From: Drosophila pseudoobscura
Lineage: Eukaryota; Arthropoda; Insecta; Diptera; Drosophilidae
DNA length: 64,000 bases
Assembly (NCBI RefSeq): GCF_009870125.1
Contig: NC_046680.1
Location: 7,936,001-8,000,000 of the forward strand
Direction of reading: 5' to 3'
Shown: in pieces, positions 12,232-24,700 of the stretch
Layout of the letters: every line of letters starts with the position of its first letter
Numbering within the stretch: position 1 is the first letter of the stretch
The notes under the pieces: generated by a model
Told to the model about the DNA's origin: nothing
Database searches by the model: none
What the model saw: only the letters and a program-made list of their open reading frames with translations
Made by a program: the position numbers and the translations under genes

Positions 12232-13988
12232 TACAAAAAACAGAAGAAAAACAGAAAAACAGTTTCTTGAGAGATCTCAACCTTCAGCCGATGAAGAATT
12301 CTTCCGCTTACAAAATGTATTTTCATAAAAGACTGTTTTAGCGGGTGGCAAGAAGATTCTGCTTCGCCTTCCTCTTCTTCTGTGTCGTTTTTCTGTGTCT
12401 TGTGGCTGCCACAACAAGTTTTCCCCTCCAATAAAAACAACAACAGCCACACCAGCTACGATTTTCCAACCAGTTTTTGGCGCTTGCCGTTTTCCGCGCT
12501 TCAAAAACTTCTTCCTCCTTCTGCATCTCCTTTTTGTGCATGTGATCCCAGAGAACCCAGAGAGAAAGAGAGACACAGAGAGAGGGCGAAAAGTTGGAGC
12601 ACAAAAGCAGCTGCAAAATTTCACATGGGTCCCATTCCGATGTTCCGTTCTTGTTTTTGTAGCTTCCTCCATATAGAGCGTATAGTAAACCCCCCTAGTT
12701 AGCCCGGCCGACAAGACCTGGTAAAACCTGGTCAAATAGGTGTCCCAGTACGTGTTTTGGATTACTTCAACAGGGGCGCCACTGCCAGAGCCGCAGCATA
12801 AAATGCTTTGCGGTAAGCAACTCAATTCGTGGAGCCAAATGCATCGTCGCTTGAGACAAATCCGAATCGGAATTGTGGGTCGTGAGACACAGCCATGGTG
12901 TTGCATAAGCAAATGCATCAAAAAACGAGTGAAATAACCCGCAATTAAAGCCATAAAACCATGCATAGTCGATATAGGAGTGTTAGAACTGGAAACAAAG
13001 AAGGCTAGAAAAGTCTTGCTGCGGCAAGAGAAAGATTGATAGAGGCAGAGTAGGATCAAAGCAAATGGAAAACTAATTAACACGAAATACATATTGTGAT
13101 TTGTGGAACGTAAACTCCGATTTTCTCCTCATTTTCCCAAAGAGAACATATCTTTCTTGTGAATCATCCATTAGCTGAAATTGGAGCACCCAAAACTTGC
13201 AAACACCAAAAGAGAGAAATATCTTTCTCAAGTACTCAAGAATTCCGAGTCTGATTCAGATTGCGATAACGAATAATAAAGAGCAAATCATGCAAATCAT
13301 GCAAATCCCCTTGGGTGACATTTGTGCAGTGCAGGGCCAGGGAAAGTGGGCGAATGGACTGTGGAGCTGCAGCTGGAGGAGGAAGGAACTCTGGATGGCA
13401 TGGCAGGCATAGGGTTTCCATGTCGCATATCCATGTGACAACTTATCAACTGTCACAGAGAGGGGCCCCCAGAGGGGGGTGGGATGGTTGGTTCTGGCAT
13501 GGCATCGACATCAAATGCTACAAAAGAATTTCAAAGCAAACTTGTTTGCTCAACTTCTTGGCTCGCGATTGGCGGGGAGGGAGCAAGCGATAGGTAGGTG
13601 GAAGTGGAGGCGGCATGGAGCTGGAGTGGTGGAATAGACCCGAGTTCAATACACTCACCGGCATTCACCCCACAAACCAAATGGTTTTTGCTTTTTGGTT
13701 ATTTTTCGGGTGTTTTGAACTCATTTCGAAATGCGTAAATTTTGTTTTGTAGTGTCTCTGGGCTTTCAATTTCTGTGACTTGTGTCAATGTTTTTGTGTG
13801 GAAAGATTGATTAAAGTATACGAGTCGCGACTACGAGTACGAGTACTCGCCTCCGATGATCTATTTAATTAAGAAGGCAAACATCCGTGTGGAATGCGGC
13901 GCGAAGCAGCAGTAGTAGCAACAGCGACGACCTTGCCATATTTGATGGAATTTCTATCTGGTTCCCATCCATGATCCATGGGTCCATA

Positions 13989-14011
13989 GTGTGTGTGTGT
14001 GTGTGTGTGTG
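13989..14011. repeat. (GT)n microsatellite
   Basis: Eleven perfect GT units. Confidence 0.95.
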
Positions 14012-14063
14012 GCTGCCACTCGAGTTGTCAGCGGTGAATCCATTGGCGGTAACTCGTTTCTGG

Positions 14064-14064
14064 G

Positions 14065-14087
<23 letters not shown>
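14064..14087. repeat. (TC)n microsatellite
   Basis: About twelve TC units; GAGA-factor-type sequence on the opposite strand. Confidence 0.9.
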
Positions 14088-14095
<8 letters not shown>

Positions 14096-16963
14096 ATATC
14101 TTTATTTGTGTGGAGAGTTTTATCTTATCGCGGGGGTATACTCGTACTGTTACCGGCTCTCGACGACTAAGACTAATTTTAATCTTATCGGTTGTCACAA
14201 TTAAGTAGTGCAAACAGCACTACAGTGGAGAACCAGAAACAGAAACAGCAACAGAACCAGAAACAAAGCCAGAAACCCAATGAAAAATCATCCATCCATC
14301 CAACCAGGCAGCAGGAGAATTCTTCCGCTCAGACCTTCGTTGGCGTTGTAAATTTCTCACATAATAAGCTGCAATTTTGGGAAAACACGACAAAACTAGA
14401 GAAAAAAGTTGCGCAAAAATGGTATTTTCTTGTTGCTCAGGCGACTCGTGTCTCCACCTAAGCAAATAAACAGAGATGGAATGGGAATGATGATATAGGG
14501 GCGAGCAAAAAAGCAGAAACTAACAAAAAAGTTCCAAAGAAATTGCCATTTCATCATTATTTGAAATAGAAGGGAATACGTAATAGAAAAACCATTTGCC
14601 AAACGGTACATCTAAGAATTATAAACCCTGTAAAGAGACCCAGAATAACCGACGAAAGATCTGGCTGAAGAGCGGCTTTCTTCACAGTCTGTTTGGGCCA
14701 TGTCCCTTAAGAGATATATTACACATTTAGTGGAATGTTTATTTGGAGTCCAAGAAGAAGGCGCTCTTCACATGGAACAACATTCCTTAGCTTTCTATCA
14801 ACTTTTTCCCCAGATACATTTTCCGACTTTCCGGCTTTCGCTACCTTGCTTTTTCCCGTGGGGGGCTTTTCTGTACGTTTCATATTTGCATTGCATAAAG
14901 TGCTAGGAATTTGCAAAAGGTAAATATTTGTGCCACATACCACACCGACACTTGCTGGAGCGTCCCTCTCACCCTGGGGTTCCAGCCTCTCTCTCAATCT
15001 CTCAATCTCTCTTTCGGTTTCGTTGATAAGAAAACGAGAACGAGAAACGACCTTGTGGCTCGAAGCCAACGACCTTCACAGTTTACCAGACAATTACACT
15101 ATCCACAGGCCTTCGAAACAACTAAAATTCGCATCCTGCCGCATGCTGTATGCTGCATGCCGCTTGCCGCATGCCGCATGCTGTGTGTTTGGTCTCCGCT
15201 TTGGCGGAAGTAAAGCAACACACAATGGAATGATCCCATCCTTCATCCCGTAGGTAGATCCTCAAGATCCTGTTGACAGCGGATCATAAACGAATGCCGA
15301 AACGAATGCAGCGCTGTAAGAATGAGTTTCAAATGTGTGTGTGTGTGTTTGTGTGTGTGGCATGTCTCTATAGACCTACCACTGGCACTGCAACAAAATT
15401 TACTTACCGAGAAGCGCAGCTTGGGAATATCTCTCCCTCCTTAGTTTTTCCTCGCCAAGCGCATTGCAGCGCAGCGGCAGCGGCAGCGGCACTAAAGAAA
15501 ACGTTGAACTTGCCGCAGGTTGCAAGTGCGAGCGTAGCGTTGGTGTTGGTGTTGCCAGGCCCTTTTTTGTTGCTGTTGCAGCTCTTGCGGAAATCCAGCG
15601 AACGAATTAAATTTAATTGTAAATTTATGCGTCGGCTGAAGCTCCATTTTCTGCCTTGGCTTTAGGCTCCACCTTCCATTTCCCCATTTCCCCCCTTGCA
15701 TGGGCATGTGCTCCTTGTGGCTTTTGTTTTGTGGAACGGAATGCCTCTCGATCTTCACCTTTTCTGCAGTCTGTGCTGCTACCTGTGTGAGAATTGACGA
15801 AAAATTATAATGAGTTGGCAAAAGTTGAGAGAGTGTGGCAGTGGCAGTGGCAACAACACCTCAGACCTCCGCAGGTACATAATCGGAGAGGGGCAGGCAG
15901 GCAGCAAGTAACAATTGCCATTCATACGAGTAGCTGCAGCGCTTTTCTAACGCTTGTTAGTAGCTGACACTATGGAACACGAGGGACAGCCCTTAGGCCC
16001 TCTTTCGAATGGTACGATCCCATCTCAGGTATTCCAATCTTTGACAACTCTTTTTCGGATCTCGTTGGCCACCTACGCAGCAGCAGGGAGCAGCAGAAAC
16101 AGTTAGCAGATATCTTAAGCTGATAAGCAAACACTTGTTATGGAATTTAACAGTTGCTTGAAGTGCCACACATACACAAAGGGAGATAGACAGAGAGAGA
16201 GAGAGAGAGGTCAGGGGTTCAAGGAACACAGAACCCAAGGTTGCCAAAACAATCCAATCTTTGTTTTTGGGAATAGGTTGAATGATTTACAACCTTTTGA
16301 AGAGAACAGTGTTCGTAGATGGTCACTGCTGGAAAGATCTAAAGATTAAGATATCAAAGATCCAAACCGAAACTCACGGGGAAACTCAAGGAGAAAGATT
16401 TCACGGTTGGAAGAATAGGTACCATAATTACTTACAGGGAAAATATTGATTTACTTCTGCCTCTAACATAGATCTCGGCATGAAGATACGAAAGAGCCGT
16501 GTGTTCCGAAGGATTTCATGGGTCAAGCATCATAATTTAGCTGAAAATATGAATTTACTTTACCATAAAGGGATCTTTCAGTATCTGAATCGATACAGGA
16601 ACTTAGGGAGTCAATCAGTAGAAGAAAAATCATACCATCTACCATCGAGTGAATCTAAATTCCTTAATAAACAGATCTTTTGGGATTCGCAGACCATTAT
16701 TTTTCCATTAAGATCAATATATTCGTTTAGCTCGAACCAACGCTCGTCGATCGCACGCTCTGGTCTGGGGTTTTAGCCATTTCTGACCTCGCCATCGATT
16801 GGCCAGCAATCAAAACCCGTTCTTAGAGTCGCTCTGGTCGGTCGTCTAGTCGATGGGGAGCTCGAAGCTTTGGAGCTGGCAGCTCGGGAGCTCGGGAGCT
16901 GGTAACTGGAATTGGTATTGGGAACTGGGGGAACTCTTGGTGTTTCGCTTTGGTTTTTGTTTT

Positions 16964-16998
16964 GGGGTTGGGGTTAGGGTTGGGGTCTGGGGGTTGGG
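16964..16998 (+). repeat. Telomere-like G-run block, predicted G-quadruplex
   Basis: Six runs of 3-5 G separated by loops of 2-3 bases (TT, TTA, TT, TCT, TT). This satisfies the standard G3+N1-7 quadruplex pattern with very short loops. It lies upstream of the Shroom coding region. Confidence 0.75.
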
Positions 16999-17322
16999 TC
17001 TGTGCTCGTTTCACTGGCGCCACTCTCTGTATTTTTGCATGTTTTCCGCATTATTTTTTTTTGTCATTTATGCATTTCGATGTTGAATATTACGTGAGAC
17101 CCGTACCCAGACCCGTACGTACAACGGCAGCAAAAGTGTCTAATTTCGGAAATCACAACGAGCGAATACGACTAGTCGTATTCGTTGCATTCTGCCCAAG
17201 GCCATAATTAGCAAATCGTGGGGGGAGGAAAGCTTTCACATGGCGGAGGAGGTGGAGAGGATATTTCCTCCAGGGGGGGGGCATGAAAGTGCAACGAGGA
17301 GGAAGTGTCATTGCACTCTCTC

Positions 17323-17359
17323 CTGTGGCTGTGGCTGTGGCTGAGACTGTGGCTGTGGC
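17323..17359. repeat. (CTGTGG)n hexamer repeat
   Basis: Five to six copies of CTGTGG with one CTGAGA variant. Confidence 0.85.
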
Positions 17360-17516
17360 AAGTAAGTAGATTTATCTGCCACGTACTTTGCCCCCCCTCC
17401 CCACCCATCTCATCCCATCCCAAAAAACAGGCTTCTTCCTTCTCTTTGGGGGCTTCTTGTGCTGCCTCTCAGCTTGGGCCCAGGTCTGGTGTGTCGTTGC
17501 TGCTGCTGCTTCCCGG

Positions 17517-17545
17517 TCTGTGTCTGTGTCTGTGTCTGTGTCTGG
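17517..17545. repeat. (TCTGTG)n hexamer repeat
   Basis: Nearly five perfect copies of TCTGTG. Confidence 0.85.
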
Positions 17546-18585
17546 GTTTGTCAACAGGCAACAAGAATCCAGTTTTTCTCCTAGGACAAGCTCTAGCTCC
17601 AAGCAGCAGCAGGAGAAGCCCCAGTCGATGCTGCGTTCCTTTGACAGGCAGGGAGGCAGGCGGCTGGGGTTCCAATTTCAATTCAAGTTCCAGTTCTTTG
17701 GGCCTCATAATTATGCATTAAACACTTGAGGTTTACGGGCCCCAGAAGTGGCAGCTGCTGCTGCTGCTGCTGCTGGTGGCAGCCTCTGGTGGCGTTAATG
17801 GACATAAATTTGCATAGAAACCATACAGAAAACGATGACATTTCAAAGAGAGGCAGAGATACACAGACAACTGCGTGGGCCATTCGGAGACGATGAAATG
17901 CAGTCGCCAAATCGCAATTGGGCGCAAATGCTGGGCAACAACAAAACTTGTTTATTGGCTTAGACGGACGGCCGACCAACGGACCGACCGGCCGACCCTC
18001 CTCCTCCTGCTCCGACATGGCTGTCGCCTCCCAGTCGCCACTTGTGTTGCCTCTCCGCTCGTTTCATGGGTCAATGTTATGCAAACCTGGTTCACTTTTT
18101 TTCCTTCTTTTTTGTTGTATGTATATTTTGTAGCACACATACCATACAACACATAATGCTCTCCACTTATTACACAAAAACCCAAATAACTCGACAAATA
18201 TTTACGGACAGACGGCCAGCGGTCAGTCGTTCACAGAAATCGATTCAATTTCTCATGTGTCTCTCTCTTTCTCTCTCACACTGTTTCTCTCCCTGTGTAT
18301 CTGTCTCTCTTTCTCTGTCCATCCATCTATGTGGTCTCCGTCTCCGTCTCCATCTCTATCTCCGTCTCCGTGTTTTCTGGTTTGGCTGCATTGCATTCCA
18401 AAAGATGCGCCACAGACCGGACTCCGCGATAACACAGACAGACAGAGAGAGAGAGATGGAGGGAGAGAGGGGCAGCAGGAGGCGAGCGACAGATATGTCG
18501 CCAGAGACCAAACGAAAATTAAAATAATTCCAAAGATTCGCTTACATCATCTTATGAGTCCCCTTCCTCCCTCATCCATCCACAG

Positions 18586-18728
18586 TGGTGGCCGTACAAG
18601 CGGAATGGCAATGAGAATCAAGCAGCTCTAAGCGTGCCACAAAATCAGCCACACAAAAGCTTCAAAGGAAAAAGGATAAAGGAAAAACAAACAACAAGCG
18701 AACGCAAAAGAAAAATTCTCATCAGCGA
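18586..18728 (+). promoter_or_regulatory. Shroom: Probable 5' UTR part of the first Shroom coding exon
   Basis: A pyrimidine tract and CAG at 18583-18585 make a plausible acceptor (CTCATCCATCCACAG). The next 143 bases are A-rich and lead into the ATG at 18729. The UTR status is inferred from composition and the acceptor. Confidence 0.45.
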
Positions 18729-21700
18729 ATGAAAATGCGAAATCACAAGGAAAATGGAAACCGTCTGGCGGTCAGCTCCTCATCCTCGTCGTCCGCCTCC
18801 TCCTCGTGCTCCTCCAGCAGCACGACGGATCTGAGCAGCAGCGGAAACGTGAACGGCATCAGTCTCCCGCAGCAGCTGGAGAATAACAATAAGATTTCGG
18901 TGGTGTCCAAGCTGCTGCTCAAGTCCGCTGGCATCGGTGGCAAGGATCCGCAGTCCCGGAGAGATGCCACAACCAACAGCAACAGCAACAACGGCAATGC
19001 CAGCTTCAGTTCCGCATCGATAGCCGGCTCCATCATACAGGTAAGGTCTCTCTCTCTCTCTCTCTCTCTCTTAACCGGTTTGTCTTTTTATTTTCTTCTT
19101 GTTTTATTATTCTTGTTAATAAATCCTCAAAAGCGCGCAGAATTCCAATCGCACGAGAGCCAATGTCTGTGACTCACCGAACGCCACCGCCTCCCCGTCG
19201 TTGTGGTTTTGGCTGTGGCTCTGGCTGGGGTTTGGGGTTTGGGCCTGAAAATGAAACAAAAGTGAAGGCTAAAGCAAACAACCAAAACGAAATGAAATGA
19301 AATGAAATGCCCCGAAAACCCACGCACTACTACCCGGGATCCGGGAATGGGAATTCAATTTGAATGGCCGATACGATGGTGCATCACTCCGTGCAGGTTC
19401 CTAATTGAATTATGGCTCTGACCTCCATTTCCATGGAGCATCATCCAGCCTGCTTGCACCCAAAAAAAAAGTTTCGTTTTCGATATGAACCGATATCTCC
19501 AAACGGTTTGATGTATTTTTTTGTTTTCGTTTTTCTTTGTTTGGTTTTTGGGTTAAGATTTTTGTGGATCAACAGCAACATCATCATCATCGTTGGGGGA
19601 ATCCGCAGATCCGTACTCCTCTGAGCTCTGGGCTGTGAAGAGGCGCAGGAGGAGAAGGATTCGGATTATTAATTGGACGACTGGCAATGAATGAATGAAC
19701 GAAGCCATAGGAATGCTGAATGCTGAATGTTGAATGTTGAATGTTGCGTGTGAAGTTGTTTTCCAATCCACCCGACACTCAATCCGGAATGCAGACTGAA
19801 TGAATCAATGAGTGTATGAATGACCATCTTTTTCTCTCTCTCTCCCTCTGATTTCTGGCTTATAACGAAAGTTTATGGCAGAATGAAGCAGCACAAAGAC
19901 TAAAGATTGATAATTCTAAAAAACTAATTAAAAAGCAAAGAAACTGTCAAGACATTTATTTGTTAAGATCATGATTATAGTTTTTATTGGTATTTATCAA
20001 AGTTTGACAGATTAACTTAACTTAGTTGATTAAAAGCTATTCAGAAATTGATAGAGTTAGGGAGTTTATGGTAGATGATTGAATGGCAAATTCCTCTAAT
20101 TCGAATTCAAAATAAAAATAGATTCTATGAATCTTATCGATAATAAATGTCTCACTAGAAAACTGTATAATTCGTTTATATATCGATCGTATATCGATCC
20201 AGTAATACGGACCCCCCACAGGTAGCCTTTCGCTCTTTTGATTTGATTCCCAGAATAATTCAAGCTCCAACCTGGTCTGCCCTTCACTGATCTCATTCTG
20301 TCACTGCAGATCCACAAATATAAGCGGAACCCCATACGGTTCTACTTGTGCTTTTGATATGCCCCGTCACCCGTCACCCATTAACCTTAACTGAATTATT
20401 TGTGAGCCGGGCCAGGGCCATCGCTGTGTAATCTTGCCACATTCGATGCGATGCTCCCCCCCCCGAGTGCCACACATTTGGGAAATGGATTGCTTTGCGG
20501 TTAAAATGCAAAATAATTTACCAAATTAACGGTACCATTATCACAAGCGACGATCCGATCAATCAAAGTGAATCCGATCAATTAAATGTTGCCTCCGAGC
20601 GTGGCACGAACAAAGAACAGATAGAGACAGCGAGAGCAGAGAGAAAAGCAATAAGAAGAGAGAAAAGAGGTTACAGAACAGAACAGAACAGAGGAAAGAA
20701 TCGGAGACGACTGCTCATAGATCGAAATGGTGGAGATGGTGATGATGATGATGATGATGGCTTGGATGAGAATTGGAACAGCATTGACCTTATCATCGAA
20801 ATCGATGGATCGCACGGGGACGGAGGCGTAGGCGGAGGGGGGGGGTGGGGCCTGGCTTGATTAATCATCTCTGTATTCCCAATTGTGGCCCCATCTTCAT
20901 ATGTGCCGATTGTTATCATTTTTTCCTGAATTTTGCAAAACAATATCAAAGCATGCCTCTGGGCACACCGAAAGAGAATGCCCATCCGTCCGCCGATAGA
21001 TACAGAGATGGATGGATGAATGAATGGATGGATCTCTCGATCGATGGATACGATGGATGTTGGGTTATTGAACCGCTTCCTTCCCAGCGCTGAAGCTGGA
21101 GCATTTGTACCGCTTTATTTTTCATTTTTCATCTTTCATCTCGGCTCTCTACTGCCACACACACAAAGCGCTAATTACTGGCGGTGTGGGGCTGGCGATG
21201 GAGATGGGGATGGGGAGCGCACGCTTTAGTTCCAGTTATTAGATGCGAGAACCCCAGCTGGTACTCACACTCGCACTCGCACTCGTACCAGTACGACTCT
21301 CCTCGTGCCCCCCATCCGATTGATGGAGCAGCGGCCGTTCTCGTGTGGCTTAGAACTAGTTTTCGGGGTCTCTGGGGTTCGGTCTCTGAGATATTTTTGC
21401 ATCGATTAGGCCACATTCCACGCACCTATCTGCCGCCCCTGGTGCTGGGCGTTGCAATCTCTTTTGTGGCTATTTATAGCTGCAATCGAATTAATTGTGG
21501 CCACGCCACGCCCACCCCCTCGCACACAACTGAATACTGAGTAGTGGATAGTGGATAGTGAATAGTGAATAGTGAATAGTGGATACTGAATAGTGAATAG
21601 TGATTACCGAGTGCCGGACAGTGGGCAATGGGTAATGGGCTTGACGAAGGTCGTCTCCTCTAACTCTCGGAATCTGTCCATTCTTCGGCCTCTTCTTTGC

Positions 21701-24700
21701 TTCTTTCAGATGAATGCGCAGATTTCCAAAGAAATATCCATATATATATTTTCGGGGCTTGAAAATTTAAAGATCTCTTCTCTTTGGGTTTCTTTTTCTT
21801 CTTTTTATTCAGCCTCACTTATGTTTTTTTGTGTTTTTTTTTGTGTGTTTCTGTCAAATCAGCCAAAGCACTTGACGCTGCAATGGTATTTATATTATTT
21901 TTCTCGGTTTTGTTGTTACATATTTGGATTATTATTATGGTTTCGTTTCGTGTGAAGTTCAGGCTGAATCCAAGCCCTAGGCCACTGATCAGTGGGGCAC
22001 CCTAATCGGTGGTTCATTTCCGCGGCAGAGCTGCTTTCCTTTTAGCTGCGGAAATGATCGCATATTCCGCCAAAAGAGATCTTAAGATTCCAAGCAATTA
22101 GGGGCGGCAAAGGCGGTCGGTCGGTCTGTCGGTCGATCTGCTAAATGGCTAATACACTTCCTAGAATTCAACTAGAGAGAGAGAGAGGTTCTCTTTTAAT
22201 TGAGTGAAAAGTAGGAGAGCCGAAGCGGGGAATTTCTCAGAGAATTCTTAAGATAATCATTTGCAGAAACAATGAGAATATGATGCTCAGAGAATACAGC
22301 CTTAAGATCTTTATTTGGGGGAGATTTTTCAGTGTATATATTGCTTACAGACATTAGATCCTGTCATCAATTGGAATTCTCTCCCCTCTGTCCCCTTTGT
22401 ATACATATATATTAACCTTTAGCACAAGATATTCCATCTTTAAATGATCTTTTAATACCTTCTTAAGCCCTTGCTCGTAGAGTATCCCCCACTTCGTTGA
22501 TCCGTTTTCCACAGCATTTTCTTCTAATTCATTTTCATTACCAATGGCCTGTCGAACGTTGAAGCTTAGATCCACTTCAGCCACGGCTCTGTTCGACGGT
22601 TAACGCTCATTAGTTCTCTAGCTACGCCGTCCCCTGCCATCCATGCCGTCCCCCAGGCCAACTTGTTTCTCACACACCGCACTCCGCAGAGAGAATTCTC
22701 TCTGCGGCAGGCAGCAGCTCTGCAATTAATTAATGCCAAGAGTCCGTCCGTCCAGAAGCGGCAATGGCAACAGAAAGCGGCAACAATGCCGCCTGCCAGT
22801 GCTAAATTCTAGCCAGATTCCAGCTAAATTGTTTGTTTCTTTGTCTTTGAACTCGAACCGCCTTCAGGAGAGGCTTTTGCTGGTGCTTCCACTGTTGCCG
22901 ATGGTTTGCATTTTTTAAGCAGAAGAAACAAATTATAGCAAATAATTGCCATCTGCTCTGGCGACAGGTGCATATGGTATGCCCGTACACTTCTTCATCT
23001 TCCAGCTGCAGATTCCATTATTCCAGAGATGTTCCACTGCGCTTTTTGGCCAAGGGGCATCAACTTTTTCTCTGTGTCTGGTGCTTTAATTAATTAACAA
23101 GCCAAGTGAAAATGCATTTATTTTGTTGTTGGCCGTTGGCCGTTTGGCTCTCCTTCACCTAGCTGTCTCTTCGATTTCATTTTTGTCGACTAGAACCCCC
23201 CCACACGAGCAACACCGAAAATTTCACTTTTGTTTCTCCTCCAGCAGCAGCAGACAAAGCGACATTCAAGCCACGAAACAATTTTGAGGTCAACAGAAGA
23301 CCAGAGAAGAGACTCGTTCCCATTACCAACATTCGTCGGCTGTTGGCCAAAAGTGGAAGCAAACAAGTGGCGGGGCCTGGGGGGGGGAGGGACAGGGCAG
23401 GAGGGGGCTACAATGTTGCTTTGGAGTCCATTGAAATTCTTGCTGCTTACTCGACCAGCGACTGGTGCTGCTGCTCCGGCTGCTGCTTGATGGAACCACA
23501 AATGAACTGAAACTCGGCTTCTCTCTCTTGACTTTTTCGTAATTTAATGCCAACTTAGAAGAATCCAGACCCAAGAGTCGTCTCTGGTGGAGTGGCAGAC
23601 AGACTCGTCTCAAGATAGACAGCTGCCCTTTCGATACAGTTGCAATTTTGTTGTTGTTTTGGGCCAAAATAAACATGATTTGCCGTTTTCTGTGCTGTCA
23701 TCGCGAGAGCGGAGGATCCTCGTGTCTCGTCGACAATCGAAAGTACAAGAGTTTTCTGCTTTCTAATTAAGCGTGTTCGGTTCTGTGGCATGTCCAGTGG
23801 CATGCGTGGCAAGTCGCTGGGGCTTGGCTAATTAAGGGTCTCTCTCGGTCTCTGCCTAATTATGGCAAGCAAGTATTTTCCACTTTTTGCAACATGTGTG
23901 AAAGTGAATTGAAGTCCAAGAAATGGAAATCAAGTTACGCTCCGTTGCATCAGCTAAAGATACATATTCGTATGACCTTCTGGTGTGGAGTTCTTGGGTT
24001 CTGGAATTGGCATTCTCCCGCATTTCAAGAACCAGTTGGTGCCCACAAAGGGGTCTGGTCTCATGAGTGTGCCTGTACCGCCTGTACCGCCTGTACTGCC
24101 TGTTGAGGTTGAGTGGCCCCAAAAACAAACAAAACTGCGTTGCCATGTTCGTTCTTATTTGCTGCACGCCTGAAACTTATCACTGGCCATAAATCTTGCC
24201 GCATGCCACAGCCAGAGCCACAGCCACCGCCACAGCCAAAGACCGAAAGGCCGAAAGACAGACACGGCATACCAGACCAAAGGAGAGCCAGGCCAGTGGA
24301 GACCAGTGGATACCAGCATACCAGTTGCCGTGCCATGACCATTACCAGTTCTCGCCACTCCGGCCGGGTTTTTGCTTTGTTGTTTTTTTTCGCCAAAGTT
24401 ATTAACGTCAAAGAGGCAGCAGCCGGAGCCAGGCCATCCATCGAGGTCAAGGATGCTGCAGCAGCTATATCTCTCCGGCCTGGCATATGTATATCCTGAT
24501 CCCATTGCATAAACACTCACTCATTCGCTCGCTAATGAGGCGATCGCTCGTTCGCTCCTTCGCTCCTTCGCTCCCGAGAAATGCCAAAAATTATTACTAA
24601 TGAAGCGCGTGCGCAGCAGATTCACTTTCATCGGTGGCCCACTTATAGGGATTCGCCGCCAGACAGACGATGTCCGATGACCACTTGACAGATGGCGAAA

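Larger units (their letters stand above)
12232..18585. other. Non-coding DNA upstream of the first Shroom coding exon
   Basis: No coding exon is supported; apparent reading frames are low-complexity (poly-Ser, Arg-Glu or Pro runs from dinucleotide repeats). The stretch holds GT and CT microsatellites (13989-14011, 14064-14087, 15334-15359), CTGTGG and TGTGTC hexamers (17323-17359, 17517-17545), a cluster of GCATGC palindromes (15137-15186) and a strong G-run block (16964-16998). It is most simply a 5' intron of Shroom. Confidence 0.5.

Noticed and set aside
12277..13092. A 271-codon minus-strand frame
   Set aside because: No recognisable domain, erratic Cys/Arg/Phe-rich composition, no homology; likely a chance frame in non-coding DNA.
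16964..16998. Telomere-like repeats as a sign of an interstitial telomere
   Set aside because: Drosophila telomeres are made of retrotransposons, and the run lengths are irregular; simple G-rich sequence is more likely.
22354..22584. A 76-codon minus-strand frame with protein-like composition in Shroom intron 1
   Set aside because: It begins with GTG, with a stop just upstream and no ATG near its start. I see no homology and no splice sites that would join it to anything.
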